A stretch of 64,000 nt of DNA, taken from NCBI RefSeq assembly GCF_905220565.1, contig NC_059422.1:4496001-4560000 (forward strand). The letters run 5' to 3'. Below, piece by piece: positions 20,799 to 33,500 of this stretch. The notes beneath the pieces were generated by a model, which worked only from the letters and a program-made list of their open reading frames with translations, made no database searches and was not told where the DNA came from. Source of the stretch: Melitaea cinxia (Eukaryota > Arthropoda > Insecta > Lepidoptera > Nymphalidae). Position 1 is the stretch's first letter. Every line of letters starts with the position of its first letter. Both the position numbers and the translations under genes were made by a program.

Positions 20799-21737
20799 TT
20801 GAAATTTGAATTTAGAATACGTCGACGCGCCGCGACATTCTCACCAACTGTGCTGTTTGACATTTGAAACACGACTTTACAACTTAATATTTAAAAAAAT
20901 GAAAATTGGACCTCCTGTGTACGTAATAAAGTTAAAATTACTTTGAACGTAAATCTGTTAAATGAAATATCTAAATTCAAACTAAAATGAATCTTATAGA
21001 GTGAAGCGTAAACTCTTAATTTCCTTAATAAATTTTGAGTTCCCGGTTGACCAATCACTCATTAATGCTATAGAATTATGAACTTTAAGTATTTGAATTA
21101 AAAATAAGTTTTGTATGCAGATAACGGTAGAGTTTCATATTGAAAGTGATTTTACAAGTTCCACAAAGAGATACGCGATTTGTAAATATGTGATTCAATA
21201 ATTATGTTTTTGGTTTAATTCCAAGGTTTTCTTTTAAAAGATGGCCTAATTGGATGGCTTTGAACTTTTATAATATAGATGTCCAGTATTCAACAGCTTC
21301 TAGTTGAAATATACTTTTTATTCAGCTTACTAGATCATATATTGTGATAAAAAATTTGACTTCTTTTGTTAAGCTGTTAGTTTTATTAGCAAACTTGATT
21401 TAAAGACAACAGCTTAAGTTCGTCTCTTGACGCGTTTTTTAAAAAACTAAAGAACATAGCCAGCGTAAATCACACTTACTTTTTTTAAACGTGTAGGTAT
21501 CACTTATAAAAAAAAAAAACATATTTTTTTATAATTTATATTTTTCAAATAACACGTGATAACAAAATCATAAATAGAGATCATATCAGCCAAATTTAAA
21601 ACAATCTGATGGCAAGTATAATTGAATAGTCAAATAAAACAATTTCTTGAGATAACTAATACGTGACGAAAGCATTACACTAATCGTATGCTGAGAAACA
21701 TAATAGCAGACAGATAGACAAAATAAAATTTAGGCGG

Positions 21738-22024
21738 CAGTGGCGTAGCGTGGGGGTTGCCGGTGAGCCATCGCTCCGGACGACACACGAAAGGGGTTCG
21801 ACGAATTTATCACGATTTTTTTCAAATGACAAAAAAAAATCGAAGTTATGTCCGCAATTGGAACTCCTTTATTAGAGTTTGTTTGATTAATTAAAATAAT
21901 AAAAATTCTGCTCGCAATGTGTATAAAATTAATTTGGTAGAAAATAATTAAATTTGTATAGTAGGGGCAGCAAATTTTCGGTGAGCCCCGAGCGGCAAAA
22001 AACCACGCTCGCCAGATGCCACTG
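21738..22024. mobile_element. Non-autonomous DNA element with imperfect inverted ends
   Basis: Left end CAGTGGCGTAGCGTGG and reverse complement of the right end, CAGTGGCATCTGGCGAGCG, share the terminal CAGTGGC and AGCGTGG words. The inner words GGTGAGCC occur near both ends. About 287 bases, no coding sequence. CAGTGGCGTAGC ends are familiar in insect cut-and-paste elements, but the superfamily is not certain. Confidence 0.55.
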
Positions 22025-23254
22025 ATGGAAGCTATATCAGTTAAACAAAGATGGTATTCTGTTATACTACTACAAAGTAGTCAATGAAATATAATAATAA
22101 TTTATTTTAACAGTTTTGGTAATCTACTAATTTTAAAAGTATAATAATAACCTTGTGGTATTGGTATGATAAACTGCATCAAAACTTAATAACGTTAATT
22201 AGCTTCAAATTGACAGTACAAATTGATATTCTCTCTGCAATTAGAAAACCGCTTCTTATACCAATGATTACCCATTATGAATTTGATAGACTATTTCACT
22301 GCTCAGACCAGATCAGAAGCTATGTAAAAGATGTGCCTACGACACATGTATACATAGAGCTGGAGACGATCAACATTTGACAAACATCGTATTGTGATAG
22401 TATTTTTCAATCAATGCTATAAACGTGCCTACTTTATTTATCATTTATTCATAATTTATTGTACACCACAAATATATTACAAACAAAGCTAAAAGATAGT
22501 TATAGACAGTGAAGTACAATGCGTGGACTTATGGCTAATTAGCCATTTCTTCCAGACAACCTAGTACTTTTGTATATTTATAAAATGAATTGAATGGTAA
22601 GGACAAGTAAAGAATACATGACGAAATAATTTTTGAAACTATTTCCTTTGTCTCATTTATGTTTAATGTATGCATTGGTTACTTATTAATCGTATCATTT
22701 AAATAAAGATTAAAATACATATTTTTGACTTATCAGTGACGTAACTGATGTACACAATAAATAGTTAAAGAAAATAAAATAAATTAGCAGCTAATGACTC
22801 TATTAACAATCGCATTCTAATATCAGATAATTATTTATAAATTATAATATAGTTTAGGTAGATTTGATAATTCAAAATTTTTTAAATACGTCGTCGCAGT
22901 AATGTTCATTCATTGCTATTTACTGCAGTATCATCATAAAATATCAAAAACATATGCGTCATTTAAAGTTATTTAATATTTTTTTATACTGTTGTTATAT
23001 TTGTTTAGTGCATTCTTAGCCATTTGATTTTTTATTTTACCATTGGTCTCAACAAAAATATCACATTAAAAACCTCTTAAGCTTATTTATATATTATAAA
23101 ACTGAATTTTTGACAAGGTCATGTGGAACGGACATGTGGAATAGAAAGATAGTGATAGACAACAACAGGCGTTTCTGGAGGAATAAAACATAGTGTACTT
23201 TGCCTTCTGGCTCGGTGACTCTACGATCAGCGCTAGATCACTAACTGGAAACAT

Positions 23255-23556
23255 GGGTGTATTTAGCCTAAGGCCAAAAGGGCCATGGCCCGGAATGGCA
23301 TTCTACGAGGGATGCAGCAAGCCGAGCATACGTAGTAGGGATGTAAAAAAATAATCGATGTCTACAACAATGTATGACTTTAAAAAAATCAGCCCAAATG
23401 TTTCATCGAGTATAATCGATTATTTGGAAACAGAGAATGTAGAGAACTCTAATTAATACATACGCTAATAATCTCTAGTACATAATTTATCTTTTCCCTT
23501 AATTTACAAGGCGGCATATCAAAATGGCTCTGGGCAAAGAATCTTAAAATACGCCT
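23255..23556. mobile_element. Short element with GGGTGTATTTA inverted ends
   Basis: Left GGGTGTATTTAGCC and right, reversed, AGGCGTATTTTAAG agree over about 12 bases. Interior has GGCCCGGAATGGCATTCTAC, a phrase seen in insect repeats. No coding sequence. Confidence 0.45.
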
Positions 23557-23969
23557 GGATATAATGTTGACATTTGGGGTGAAATTAAGGAAGGAAAGGG
23601 GAACTTGAGAGGCTTTTATTTTGCATTAAACTGCGCTAGGCTTAAGTAACATCAACATTGAAAATCCAAAAAATAATTTTAAGATTTTTGAAATTGTTAT
23701 AAACCGCCCCAAAAGAATTTTAAAACAAGCAGTTAAAAATATAACGCACAATAATAAGAAGATCAAAATAATCTGCATTATTTGCTACTGATCGTTAATG
23801 TTATCTTTGTACATTTTCTGTTATGCGGGACTTATGTGAGTTGAGAAGATTCGAGATCCCAAACTACCCTTATGTTGCCAAAACAAATAGTAATCTTCTG
23901 AAAACAACAATAAACTTAAACAAAGTTCTATTTCTTTTCTAATTTAAATTAAATGTCTTTTGTGTGGAA

Positions 23970-26900
23970 CTAAAAATCAATGAAGTTAGAAGTTGGACTG
24001 ATAATTTCTTTGATCCAGCCGGCGGTGGTCTTCACGTTGTGGTAGATCCCCGGCTGGTGGTCCACGCCGCAGCCGAAGCCAGCGGATGTGATGCCAACTA
24101 AATAATACCTTCCGCTGTCCAGGACTATTAAAGGTCCCCCGGAATCACCTGAAAAGTAACTTGTTAATAACGTAGGTACTAGAATATAAAGATTTGTAAT
24201 CTGTAATAATATTTTCAATTAAAAATTCATGTCAATTTTTTCGTAGCTAGTATTCCTGTTTACTAATGAGTAAAGAAATCGTACATCATAACAGTTTGTT
24301 ATATTCAGAAATCAATAGTTTCCTAACGTTAGGAATTCTCTAATTGAAACGGTACACACTCTTCGGCTAAAATATTGATTTTGATCTTAAAAACTGGCAG
24401 TAATAGTACAATAGACTTCCGTATGTTCAAAGGTCCAAAAGGCTTACTTTCATGCTAAAAAATATGTATTGACTTTTCAAGGAATAAATTTCTTATAATG
24501 ACTCTTCTAAGCGGAATCTTTATCCTGGTAGTAGCTGTCCATACATTATAACATATTATTTAAAAATCACGAAAATTTCATTTTAGAAGTTTATAAAAAA
24601 GAAGTTTATATAAAGATTCCCAAACCAGAGTTGTCAATAAAGTGGGGTTCTAGAGTAAAAATATTAAGTTTAACGAATTGGGGACAGATAAGTAAAATAT
24701 TATGTTACAGATATTTCTTACCCAAACAAGCATCTTGGTGGCCATCTGAATGGCCGGCGCATATCATTTCAGAGTGAATTTCAACTAAGATCTGCTTGCT
24801 TTGGTGCCAGGTAATACATTGTTCTGTACCTGGAGGATACAAAATTATTATCACGTATCAATTGACGAGATGCGATTCAGCCTGCCCACTGCTGGATCTC
24901 CATGTTGGAAAAGAATTGGAACTAATTCCACTATGCTTCTCCACTACGGATTGGCAGACGTATTCACTACTATGAATAATAATCGCTATGAGTCATAAAT
25001 ACTAACTACCGTTACCGGCAACTTAACGTGCTCCCGAGACACGGTGGGGAAATCCTTATGGGTCTACCTTGTGGACAGATATTCAAACCGGAAATAAATA
25101 TTTTTAAATATATAAATATCTAACTCGAGTTTGAATCGAACTTGCAACATCGTCACATTAAAAAAAAGACATTTATAAATTGACGAAACCCATAGTATTT
25201 CACCCCATGTGTATTTTAATCAAGTTTGAATTACTTACTTAAAATAGGAACAGTAGCAGATCTCAGTAAGTTAGTGCCAGTATGACCATTACTGGCATCA
25301 GTTTTTCCCCATCCGGCTATAACGCCTGACTTTCCTCGCAATTCAAGGTCCAGATCCGGTAGACAAATCGGCAAGATGTGGCTGGTATATATAATCGGTC
25401 TAGACAGCTTGAGAAGGGCAATATCGTATCTATCGGGCTGTGTAATACGGAATTGGAACAGCGGATGAAGAATTTTCTGGACAACCCTGAAAGATATATT
25501 TATTTCTTTATTTATTATCAACAAAAAATATATTAATAATAGTTTCTTACACATGAGCTTACAATAGAATATCAATGTTCTTTTAATTACACGTTGTCAC
25601 AACATACATTATCACGTCAAGTTATACAACGTTTCAGCCTGTAATAGCCCACCCCTGGGCATAGGCCTCTATCATCATGTAGGAGAAGGATCAGAGCTTA
25701 ATCCACCACGCTGCTCTAATGGGGGTTGGCGGATATATATTTTCTAATATGAGTAACGATTGCTATCAGGTGTAACCGGGATAACCGGGACCGATGGCTT
25801 AACGTTCTCTTCGAGACACCGTGGGGAGACCCACAAGGACTTACAACCATACAGAATATATAAACACAAATATCTAAGAGCGGGAATCGAACCCGCGATC
25901 GTCGGTGCTTAGGCACCGCCGATACCACACACGCACCATTACACCAGAGCGGTCGTCAAGTAATACAAAGAATTTTAGTATAATTGAATTGCAAAGTACA
26001 ATATTTAGTTGATCAGTAAGTTTATCAATAATCAATCACTAATAAAAATTCAATTTAAACATTTATTAACAGACTATAAAGGTGACCTTGCCATTTTCAA
26101 CTTTTACTGTTTCTTATAATTCATGTTCGGCTATACATATTTTTATTATCATCATAAAAGTTTGGCCGTGAAAGCGAAACAGCTAGTGATTCACTTCAAT
26201 TCTTCAAATTATTTTAATAAAACCAACATCGGTACATATATCCACATATTTTCAATCTGGTTGTTTAAATTAAGAAACATTAAAATTATTCTTAATTTAT
26301 ACAAATCAACATCTTACGACTTATCTGATTTCATAGTTCCTTCTATAAGTGGGTGTGACAAGTATGTACACAGTCGAGAATAAAAAGCAGAGGACTGTTA
26401 AGAGCTCAAATCTTAGCCGTAGTATTTTTTTTAAACGTTTGTTAGAAATGATTAGAAGAATAACTAATATTAAGAAGAAAAAAAAAAGATGTTCACAATA
26501 ACATCCAGGTTTTAGGTTAAAGAAGAACGATACAGAACCATTAATAATGATTTTACCGAATAATATGAAACTAAATGAAATTTTATATATAAAATTCTCG
26601 TGTCGCAATGTTTTAGTTACCGTATTGCTCCGAAACAGCAGGACCGATTTTTATGAAATTCTGTATGCATATCGGGTAGGTCTGAGAATCGGCCAACATT
26701 TATTTTTCACACCCTTAAGCTATAAGGGGGGATCAAGTTGTTAATAACATATATGGCAAAAAAAAACGTTTCCGGGGTCAGCTAGTTAAGATATAAGTGT
26801 TTCAATTTAACGTAATTACTCTCAAGTACAAATAAATTCTAATACAAAATGTTATTAAACTGGCGTCCTTCCATTAAACTGCGATATAAGAATCGATATT

Positions 26901-29900
26901 ATAACCGAAATATGCAACTTCACTAACTACTGCCTCATTTTTTTCACTTATAATTTCGGCTATAATATGCCTTCATATATCTTTATATGGCCCTAAACTG
27001 AAGGAAACTAGCTTAATAAAAGCTTTTGTACAGTTGGTCCTAATTTAAACATACCCAAGTTTTCTCGCAGTATGGGTACCAGCAGTAGTGTCCAAGGCAC
27101 CGAGCCACACCGCAATGTCACGCGTTCGAGCTCGGGACACACAATGTGCAGCTGTTGCGACGTACCATCTCGATACTGAAATTGAAAAGAAAATATTGTT
27201 TTAAACCATAAACCCTTATTACTGAACTGAAAAGTCAGCCTAAACTCACTAAAGATTTCTTGAAAACCGGTAAAAATTAAAATTTTCTCTCATAAAGTCA
27301 GCTAATACATAGTTTGGCCAAAAATACTGTTACAATTAAAAATAAACAAAATATTACTTTTGAATTTCGAATCTGTAATTTTTTATGTGATTGTTCATTA
27401 TGTTTTCCCATTTTAAAAAGAGTGCGTGCTTCTATTGATAACTGACCTCAACGTTTAGAAGACTGTATTGCAGCCAATGGGGCTAGGCCTTAGATTAAGA
27501 ACTGCATTTTGAAGTTAGACAGGTTAGAGTTATTTTTTATTTATTTATTTATAACCAAATTATGTCGATAAACAGTCTAATTTAGTAATTAGATAGGTTA
27601 TGGTTATATATTAGATTAAAGCCTTACCGCCATGAAGGCCACTTCGAATGAGTTTTAAACATATTTTAATGGATTTATATTAATGTATTAAACTAACACA
27701 CTGTAATAGTAATAAATGATACGTGCAAAAGAAAAAATGATTTTTTTCCTTATAACAATATTTAGGCCAAAACTATGTATTTCTTTTTTTTTTTTTTTTT
27801 TTTTGAAATATATGTTGCTATATAAATGTTGTGCAAAAAAGCCTTTGTTTACCAAAAATTTTTAATAAGTGTGTAATTAAGATTTCGCACTGAACAGCAA
27901 CTGTACTTGAACATTTTTTGTTACTAATAATAAAATATTTGAGCGTATTTAATTTTTAACGGAAAATCTTACCCAATACACCGCCGCACTGAAACTCAGA
28001 TATTCTGACATGCGCTTGCCAAGGAAACTCCGCAAATCTCGCTTCTCTGCCCCCAATAATTCTTTTTTGTAAAATTCTTGTAGCCGGTAGACCACAGTCC
28101 ACCTGGAAAATTATACAAACAAAATTTATTCCTTGGAAACCATGCTTTTATGATTATCTGTAATGTAGTAAGGTACATTCGCTGCTTTATCTCAATCATC
28201 ATTTTAAGCAATTTTCGGTAACTGTTTTGTTTTGTGAGTCACAATAATTATTGGGCTATATGATTCCCAAATAATGAAGAGTTTTTACATATTTGGTACT
28301 AGTACATGTTGTATTGGGACATATATATGATTCAAAACTGATGTAGAATGTAATATAAATAAAACCAACCTCATAATGAACCAAATCAATAATTAAAAGT
28401 GAAATATATCCAAGTCGACTATCTATTTAGTTAGTTACGCTTACGCTTCAGTCTGTAATATCCCACTGTTGGGAATAGGCCTGTAGGAGAAGGATCATCT
28501 TAAGGAGCTTAATCCACTACGAGTTACTTTGAGTAACGATCGCCATCAGGTGTACTTCATTCGATCCCCGCATGTGACAAACATTTGTATTGGCCATACA
28601 GGTGTTTGCCGTGGTCTGGGTGTTTGTGCAGTCCTTGTGGGTCTCCCCACCGTGCCTCGGAGAGCACGTTAAGCCGTCGGTCCCGGTTGTTATCATGTAC
28701 ACCTGATAGCGATCGTTACTCATAGTAGGGAATATATCCGCCAACCCGCATTGGAGCAACGTGGTGGATTAAGCTCTGATCCTTCCCCTACATAGGGAAA
28801 GAGGCCAATTCCCAGTAGTGGGATATTACAGGCTGAAGCGTAGCATGCATTGTAATGCAAGAAGAATCATTGAAATCGATTCATACAAATTATGCAAACG
28901 TACGAACTTGTGCTTGTATGTTGTTCATATTTCCAAGCCCTTACTTAATCCTACTGAGAGCCGTTAATTGCAAGTCGAGGCGTTATTTGTTGTCATTACA
29001 AACATACCATACCCTGATTCTCTTTGTCACTGTCTAATAAATAGAAAGATAATTCATAGATGACGTAAGACAAGGCTGTAAAACGCTTCTACTATGGCGT
29101 TATTACAATCTTAATATAAATATACCTGACTAATATCATCGTCAACTCTTCGTCGAAACACATTAGTAGGAACCACGCTCCGCTGTGGAACTTGACGCAA
29201 CTTCGGCGGTACGACTTTGTACTCATACCTCCAATCCGAAGAGGGTATCCTGAAATTATTTACAAATACTATTTAAAAGATGATTACTCTGCATTTTGAA
29301 CGCATAAATTTATTTTTAATATACACGTTATTTATGTATTCATTTTCATTATACTTGAGTTTAAATTGATGACCATGACTAATAGTGTCATAAACATTGA
29401 GGATTACTTATCAGCTAAACCTCATACAATTTATTTACTTCATCAATTTATAGTCACTTCAAAGGCTATATGTTAAGCATTTGAACAGTACATACGTGTT
29501 ATCAAAATCATTTCTTGACGGCTCAGCTGCTATACAGCATGAGAACAGCCAGCCACTACCACAACCCCTAACCCTAACTCCTCCTCGTAGCCAACAGGTA
29601 AGAGACAAGGTGCAAGGTCTCACTTCTGCACCAACATTGCATGTACTGGGATAACCCAGAATGGAGGCCAGAACACGGCTTGTTAGACCTGAAAAATAAT
29701 TTACATGGGATTAAGAGCCTGTTTCACCGTTAAAAAGAAAACAAACGGATACTAAAAGTTTTCCTTATCTGGCTTTTAGATAGTTTATCAACAGCTATGA
29801 TAGCAACTACTAATAAAGATTATGTTTAACAATGATAAATGATTCGTTGCAGAATTTGTGTACCATATTACTTTTTTCATAAATCAGGTCTAAACTTTGG

Positions 29901-30063
29901 TCTCCATTGTAAAACCATATAAAAACCTCAATTTACATTTAAAGCTTAATTTTATATTTAACCGAATTCCCAAGAAGGTATTAAGAACAATAAGCTTACT
30001 TTCTCCGTGAGTCACTCGCAAAACATTCAAAATCATAAACATTAATAACATCCTTTCCGTCAT
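23970..30063 (-). CDS. Secreted trypsin-like serine protease with CLIP-like N-terminus, complete (8 exons)
   Basis: S1A endopeptidase zymogen. Exons (high to low): 30000-30063, 29496-29688, 29126-29249, 27973-28102, 27055-27175, 25239-25486, 24722-24829, 23970-24148; phases join into 388 residues. ATG at 30063 precedes a hydrophobic signal (MLLMFMILNV); an in-frame ATG at 30216 would add 51 residues before it, so I chose 30063. Residues 38-73 hold six cysteines spaced CX8CX5CX10CX7CC, like a compact CLIP domain. DCG at 129-131 offers the linking cysteine; activation should cut at QKR141|IIGG. Triad: His181 (TAAHC), Asp232 (DIALLKL), Ser332 (GDSGGP). Asp in DACLG predicts cleavage after Arg or Lys; this site usually reads DACQG. 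The seventh exon has two in-frame acceptors six bases apart. Target substrate is unknown. Confidence 0.93.
24875..25150 (-). repeat. Old SINE in protease intron 6
   Basis: Reversed SINE traits: CAGCCTGCCCACTGCTGG at the left (tail), CTATGAGTCATAAATACTAA, CAACTTAACGTGCTCCCGAG, ACACGGTGGGGAAATCC, and a B-box-like TTGAATCGAACTTGCAACATC near the right. Confidence 0.5.
25630..25956 (-). mobile_element. tRNA-headed SINE with the alternative head, full length
   Basis: Reversed copy: tail TTCAGCCTGTAATAGCCCAC at left, body with CACCGTGGGGAGACCCACAA, and head at right ending GACCGCTCTGGTG (as reverse complement), with B box on the minus strand GCGGGTTCGATTCCCGC. Same head as the SINE at 8961. The flanks CAAGTTATACAA (25618-25629) and CAAGTAATACAA (25957-25968) form a 12-base target duplication with one mismatch. 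Confidence 0.8.
26588..26788 (+). repeat. 'CTCCGAAACAGC' dispersed repeat
   Basis: TACCGTATTGCTCCGAAACA, GACCGATTTTTATGAAATTC, GGTAGGTCTGAGAATCGGCC, GGGGTCAGCTAGTTAA. Same family as 59250-59455. Confidence 0.55.
28441..28552 (-). repeat. Inverted SINE tail, joined to a forward SINE
   Basis: Reversed SINE 3' half: ACGCTTCAGTCTGTAATATC to GAGTAACGATCGCCATCAGG. It abuts directly the forward copy at 28553. Protease intron 3. Confidence 0.65.
28553..28840 (+). mobile_element. SINE family A lacking the front of its tRNA head
   Basis: Starts inside the B box (TTCGATCCCCGCATGTGAC) and is then complete through CCCAGTAGTGGGATATTACA and GGCTGAAGCG. Well preserved, so recent, but the A box is gone. Confidence 0.75.
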
Positions 30064-30432
30064 CCGCCATCTTGCTTTAGTCCGCCATTTTGTCACGTCA
30101 TAAACATTTTTTCGTTTCTTCAAAACTTTATCCGTGTACGAACTTCTATTGTTATTTAAATGATTTCCATAATAGTGTATGGTTTTCCATGAATTCTCCT
30201 GGCTCACCGTTGACATAGTGAAATTCCTTTATGGTATTCGGACATAGCGCGAATTGTCACTGGACTGGCGAGATGAAATGGATTCTGAAATAAAAGAGTG
30301 TAATAGGTTAATTAACATATTATATGATCCAGAAAAAAAACGAAAGAAATTAAAAAAAATTACAAATACATGTGCCATTGAGAAAATACTAGTATGTAAC
30401 AATTTAGTTATAATTATTTTATCAAAAATTAA

Positions 30433-30453
30433 AATAATAATAATAATAATAAA
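30433..30453. repeat. (TAA)n at the 5' edge of the retrotransposon
   Basis: Seven TAA-type units directly before the element's non-repetitive sequence (CCTGGCAGCTGTCAACTG). Matches TAA-rich repeats at the other edge. Confidence 0.85.
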
Positions 30454-30554
30454 CCTGGCAGCTGTCAACTGAAATGACGCTTTTTTATCTTGTCATTAAA
30501 TTTATTATTTTAAAATATATTTAAATATAAAAATACAATTAAAATATCACAAAA

Positions 30555-30581
30555 ATGACTAATACCAAGAAGATAAAATGA
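30555..30581 (+). CDS. Eight-codon upstream ORF overlapping the retrotransposon start (ATGA)
   Basis: Reads MTNTKKIK and stops with the TGA at 30579-30581, overlapping the main ATG at 30578 as ATGA. Such overlaps can let ribosomes restart, a known device in some retroelements; here it is only a positional observation. The main frame is closed by a TAA at 30560-30562, so 30578 is the first possible start. Confidence 0.4.
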   Translation: MTNTKKIK

Positions 30582-33500
30582 ATAAAGCCAGAGGACGACG
30601 CGCACAAAAAAGACCAAAGGTTCCATCGAGCTCCGAAACACAGTCAACGACAGATGACGAATATCAAACACCGCCGTCCACCGCGGAATCGGATGCTGAC
30701 GATGCTGACTCATCTACGAGACCATCTAACCGTCGACGAGTCATACGCCCGCCACCAGCTTGCTTGGAGGTTCAGGGACAATACGCTCCCACAAGAAATC
30801 CCGCTGCCGGTGGTGCTGTGCGCCGCATGAGATGGACTCAAAAAATGAATGAGAGTGTCATGCGAGCGTACTATGAGGCGACAGGTGGGGGAATTAACCT
30901 CACTGCGTATCGTTCAACGATGTTGTCTCTGTTTCAGGCGCTTGAACCAACCGTCACCGTAACCGCACAACGACTATCGGATCAAGTACGAGCCATTCAG
31001 CGTTGTCACCTCCTGGATGAATCAGTACTTGAGCGGCTGCGTACAAATTTACCACAACTTAATACTGTTAGTCACATTCGTGATATACAAACATCACAAA
31101 AAGAGCAAAGAGAGGTAATAAATTTTAATATAAATCATATATCTCCTAACAGTGTTGATTTGTCGGTAAACGAACAGGATAATGAGCCTATGAGGAGAGC
31201 TTTGGAGAATGCTATTTTGAAATATAGATCCTTGCCACCAAATATTAGGCCACAGCTACCTCGTTTGCCTATTCACAGACGTAATTTGGCTTTAGTAGGT
31301 GTTATGGATAAAATTTTACAACAATATTTAGACAGCACTCAAAATTTATCCGATACTCACTCACTTCTGTACTGTGGAGCTGCAGCTGTTTGTAATGTAG
31401 CTAATGTGAAGTTTAAATCAAATAAAATTACTTTACCATCCCATACAGCTCCAGCTTGGCAGGCCAGAATTGAAAAACGAATAAATTTAACCAGAACACT
31501 AATAGCCAAATTAACATGTTTCAGGGCAGGTAACATGCGTCCAAAAATCATGCGGTTTGTACACCAGGCTTTTGCGGGTACAAATATAAGATCCAACGAG
31601 TACATAACATCAGTCTCGAACCGCATAGATTTTCTGAAGCAAAAACTCTGTGCATGGGCAAAACGCATTAAGAGGTATAAAAAACGCAGGGATCGATATC
31701 ATCAAAATAGCATATTTCAAAGCGACCAACGAAAGGTATACAGGAATTGGGAACAGTGCACTACTAATGTGGTCAATGGTAATTTACCGACCCGAGAATC
31801 GATAAATAATTTTTGGCGAAATATTTGGTCGAACCCCATTGACCACATTGAGAGTGATTGGATGGATGTTGTCAGGAGGAGGTGCAGCTCACTTCCACAA
31901 ATGGAACAAATTAAAATAAATTCAGAAGATATAAGTTATGCAATCCGTTCAACGTCGAATTGGAAATGTCCTGGACTGGACGGATTGCATAACTTTTGGC
32001 TTAAATGGTTTCATAGTTCGTACCCCATCCTGGCATCACAATTTCAAAATGCAATTTCAACTAATACTTTACCAAAATTTATGACGACTGGTACCACATT
32101 CCTGTTATACAAATCGGGATGTACCGCTGATCCTAAAAACTACCGCCCTATAACTTGCTTACCCACCATCTATAAGCTACTTACATCTGTTCTCGTCACA
32201 AAAATTACAAAACATATTACTACAAATAATATTTTGGCTACGACTCAGAACGGATGTAAGTCTGGTAGTCGCGGTACCAAGGAACTTCTCCTCATAGACA
32301 TGACCATATGCCAACAGGTACGTCGAAACCGGAAAAATCTGGCTGCCACTTGGATTGACTACAAGAAAGCGTATGATTCAGTGCCTCATACATGGCTTAT
32401 GAAAGTAATGGAGCTATACAAAATTGATGCTGCTTTGTGCTCCTTTCTGAGTACGTGTATGAGACAGTGGAACACTTTTTTACGTCATCCGGGTGCGGTT
32501 GATGTTTCAGGATCGACTGAACCGATAAGGATTATGCGGGGTATTTTTCAAGGTGATAGTTTGAGTCCATTATGGTTTTGTCTAGCCTTGAACCCTTTAA
32601 GCACTTTATTAGAGGATTCAAGGTTGGGCTTTCACCTTCGTAGAGGAAGCAAAGCAATCTCTCACCTACTTTATATGGATGATTTGAAGCTTTTCGCATC
32701 CAAACTACCAGACTTATACAAGTTGTTTAAAATAACAGAAACCTTTAGCACTTGTATAAGAATGGATTTTGGTGTGGATAAATGCGCTGTCATCCATGTA
32801 GAAAGAGGTAGAACTGTATCATCACAAAATTTAAAACTTAACAACTCTTTGTCTTTTAGATCTCTCAATGAAGGTGAAACCTATAAATATCTCGGAATGT
32901 CAGAGGCATTGGGCATTGATGACGGAGCCATGAAACAACAGGTAAAGGAACGATTCTTTGGCCGGCTGAAGAAAGTTCTCAATAGCTTTCTTTCGGGCGG
33001 TAACAAGGTACGTGCCTTTAACAGTTGGGTTATGCCCTTAATCGTCTATACCTTTGGCATTTTGAGATGGACTCAAACGGAATTAGATACCCTTGATCGC
33101 CAAGTCCGTAAACTGTTAACAACGTACCGAATACACCATCCTCGATCGTCTGTGATGAGATTATACATCCCACGAAAATGTGGGGGTCGTGGCTTTTTAA
33201 ACGCTAAAAATCTCCACAATCGTGAGGTGTATAATCTCAGAGAGTACTTTTTAAATATGAAGAGCGATATGCACATGGACGTTGTTGCAGTTGATAGGGG
33301 CTTTACTCCGCTGTCCTTAGGCAAAGAGAAATGGCGTAAGCCTATAGTAATGCGTACCGTTGACCGCGTGGCCGTATGGAAGAGCAAGGAATTACATGGC
33401 CGGTTCTACAAAGTTCTGACAGACCCAGATGTAGACCAGCCCAGCTCTATATCCTGGTTACAACACGGGAACCTCTTCGGAGAAACCGAAGGTTTTGTCT

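Larger units (their letters stand above)
20800..23969. other. Intergenic space between chitinase and serine protease
   Basis: Head of the chitinase faces the tail of the protease. I see no host gene; short frames are not supported by splice or family signals. Two short inverted-repeat elements, listed separately, are the only structures I can recognise. Confidence 0.6.

Noticed and set aside
24801..24998. Plus-strand frame of 65 codons
   Set aside because: It overlaps protease exon 7 on the other strand and an old SINE.
29560..29580. CCCTAACCCTAA-like telomere-type sequence
   Set aside because: It lies inside protease exon 2 and is explained by codons for Arg, Val and Gly. Insect telomeres use TTAGG units, and there is no array.
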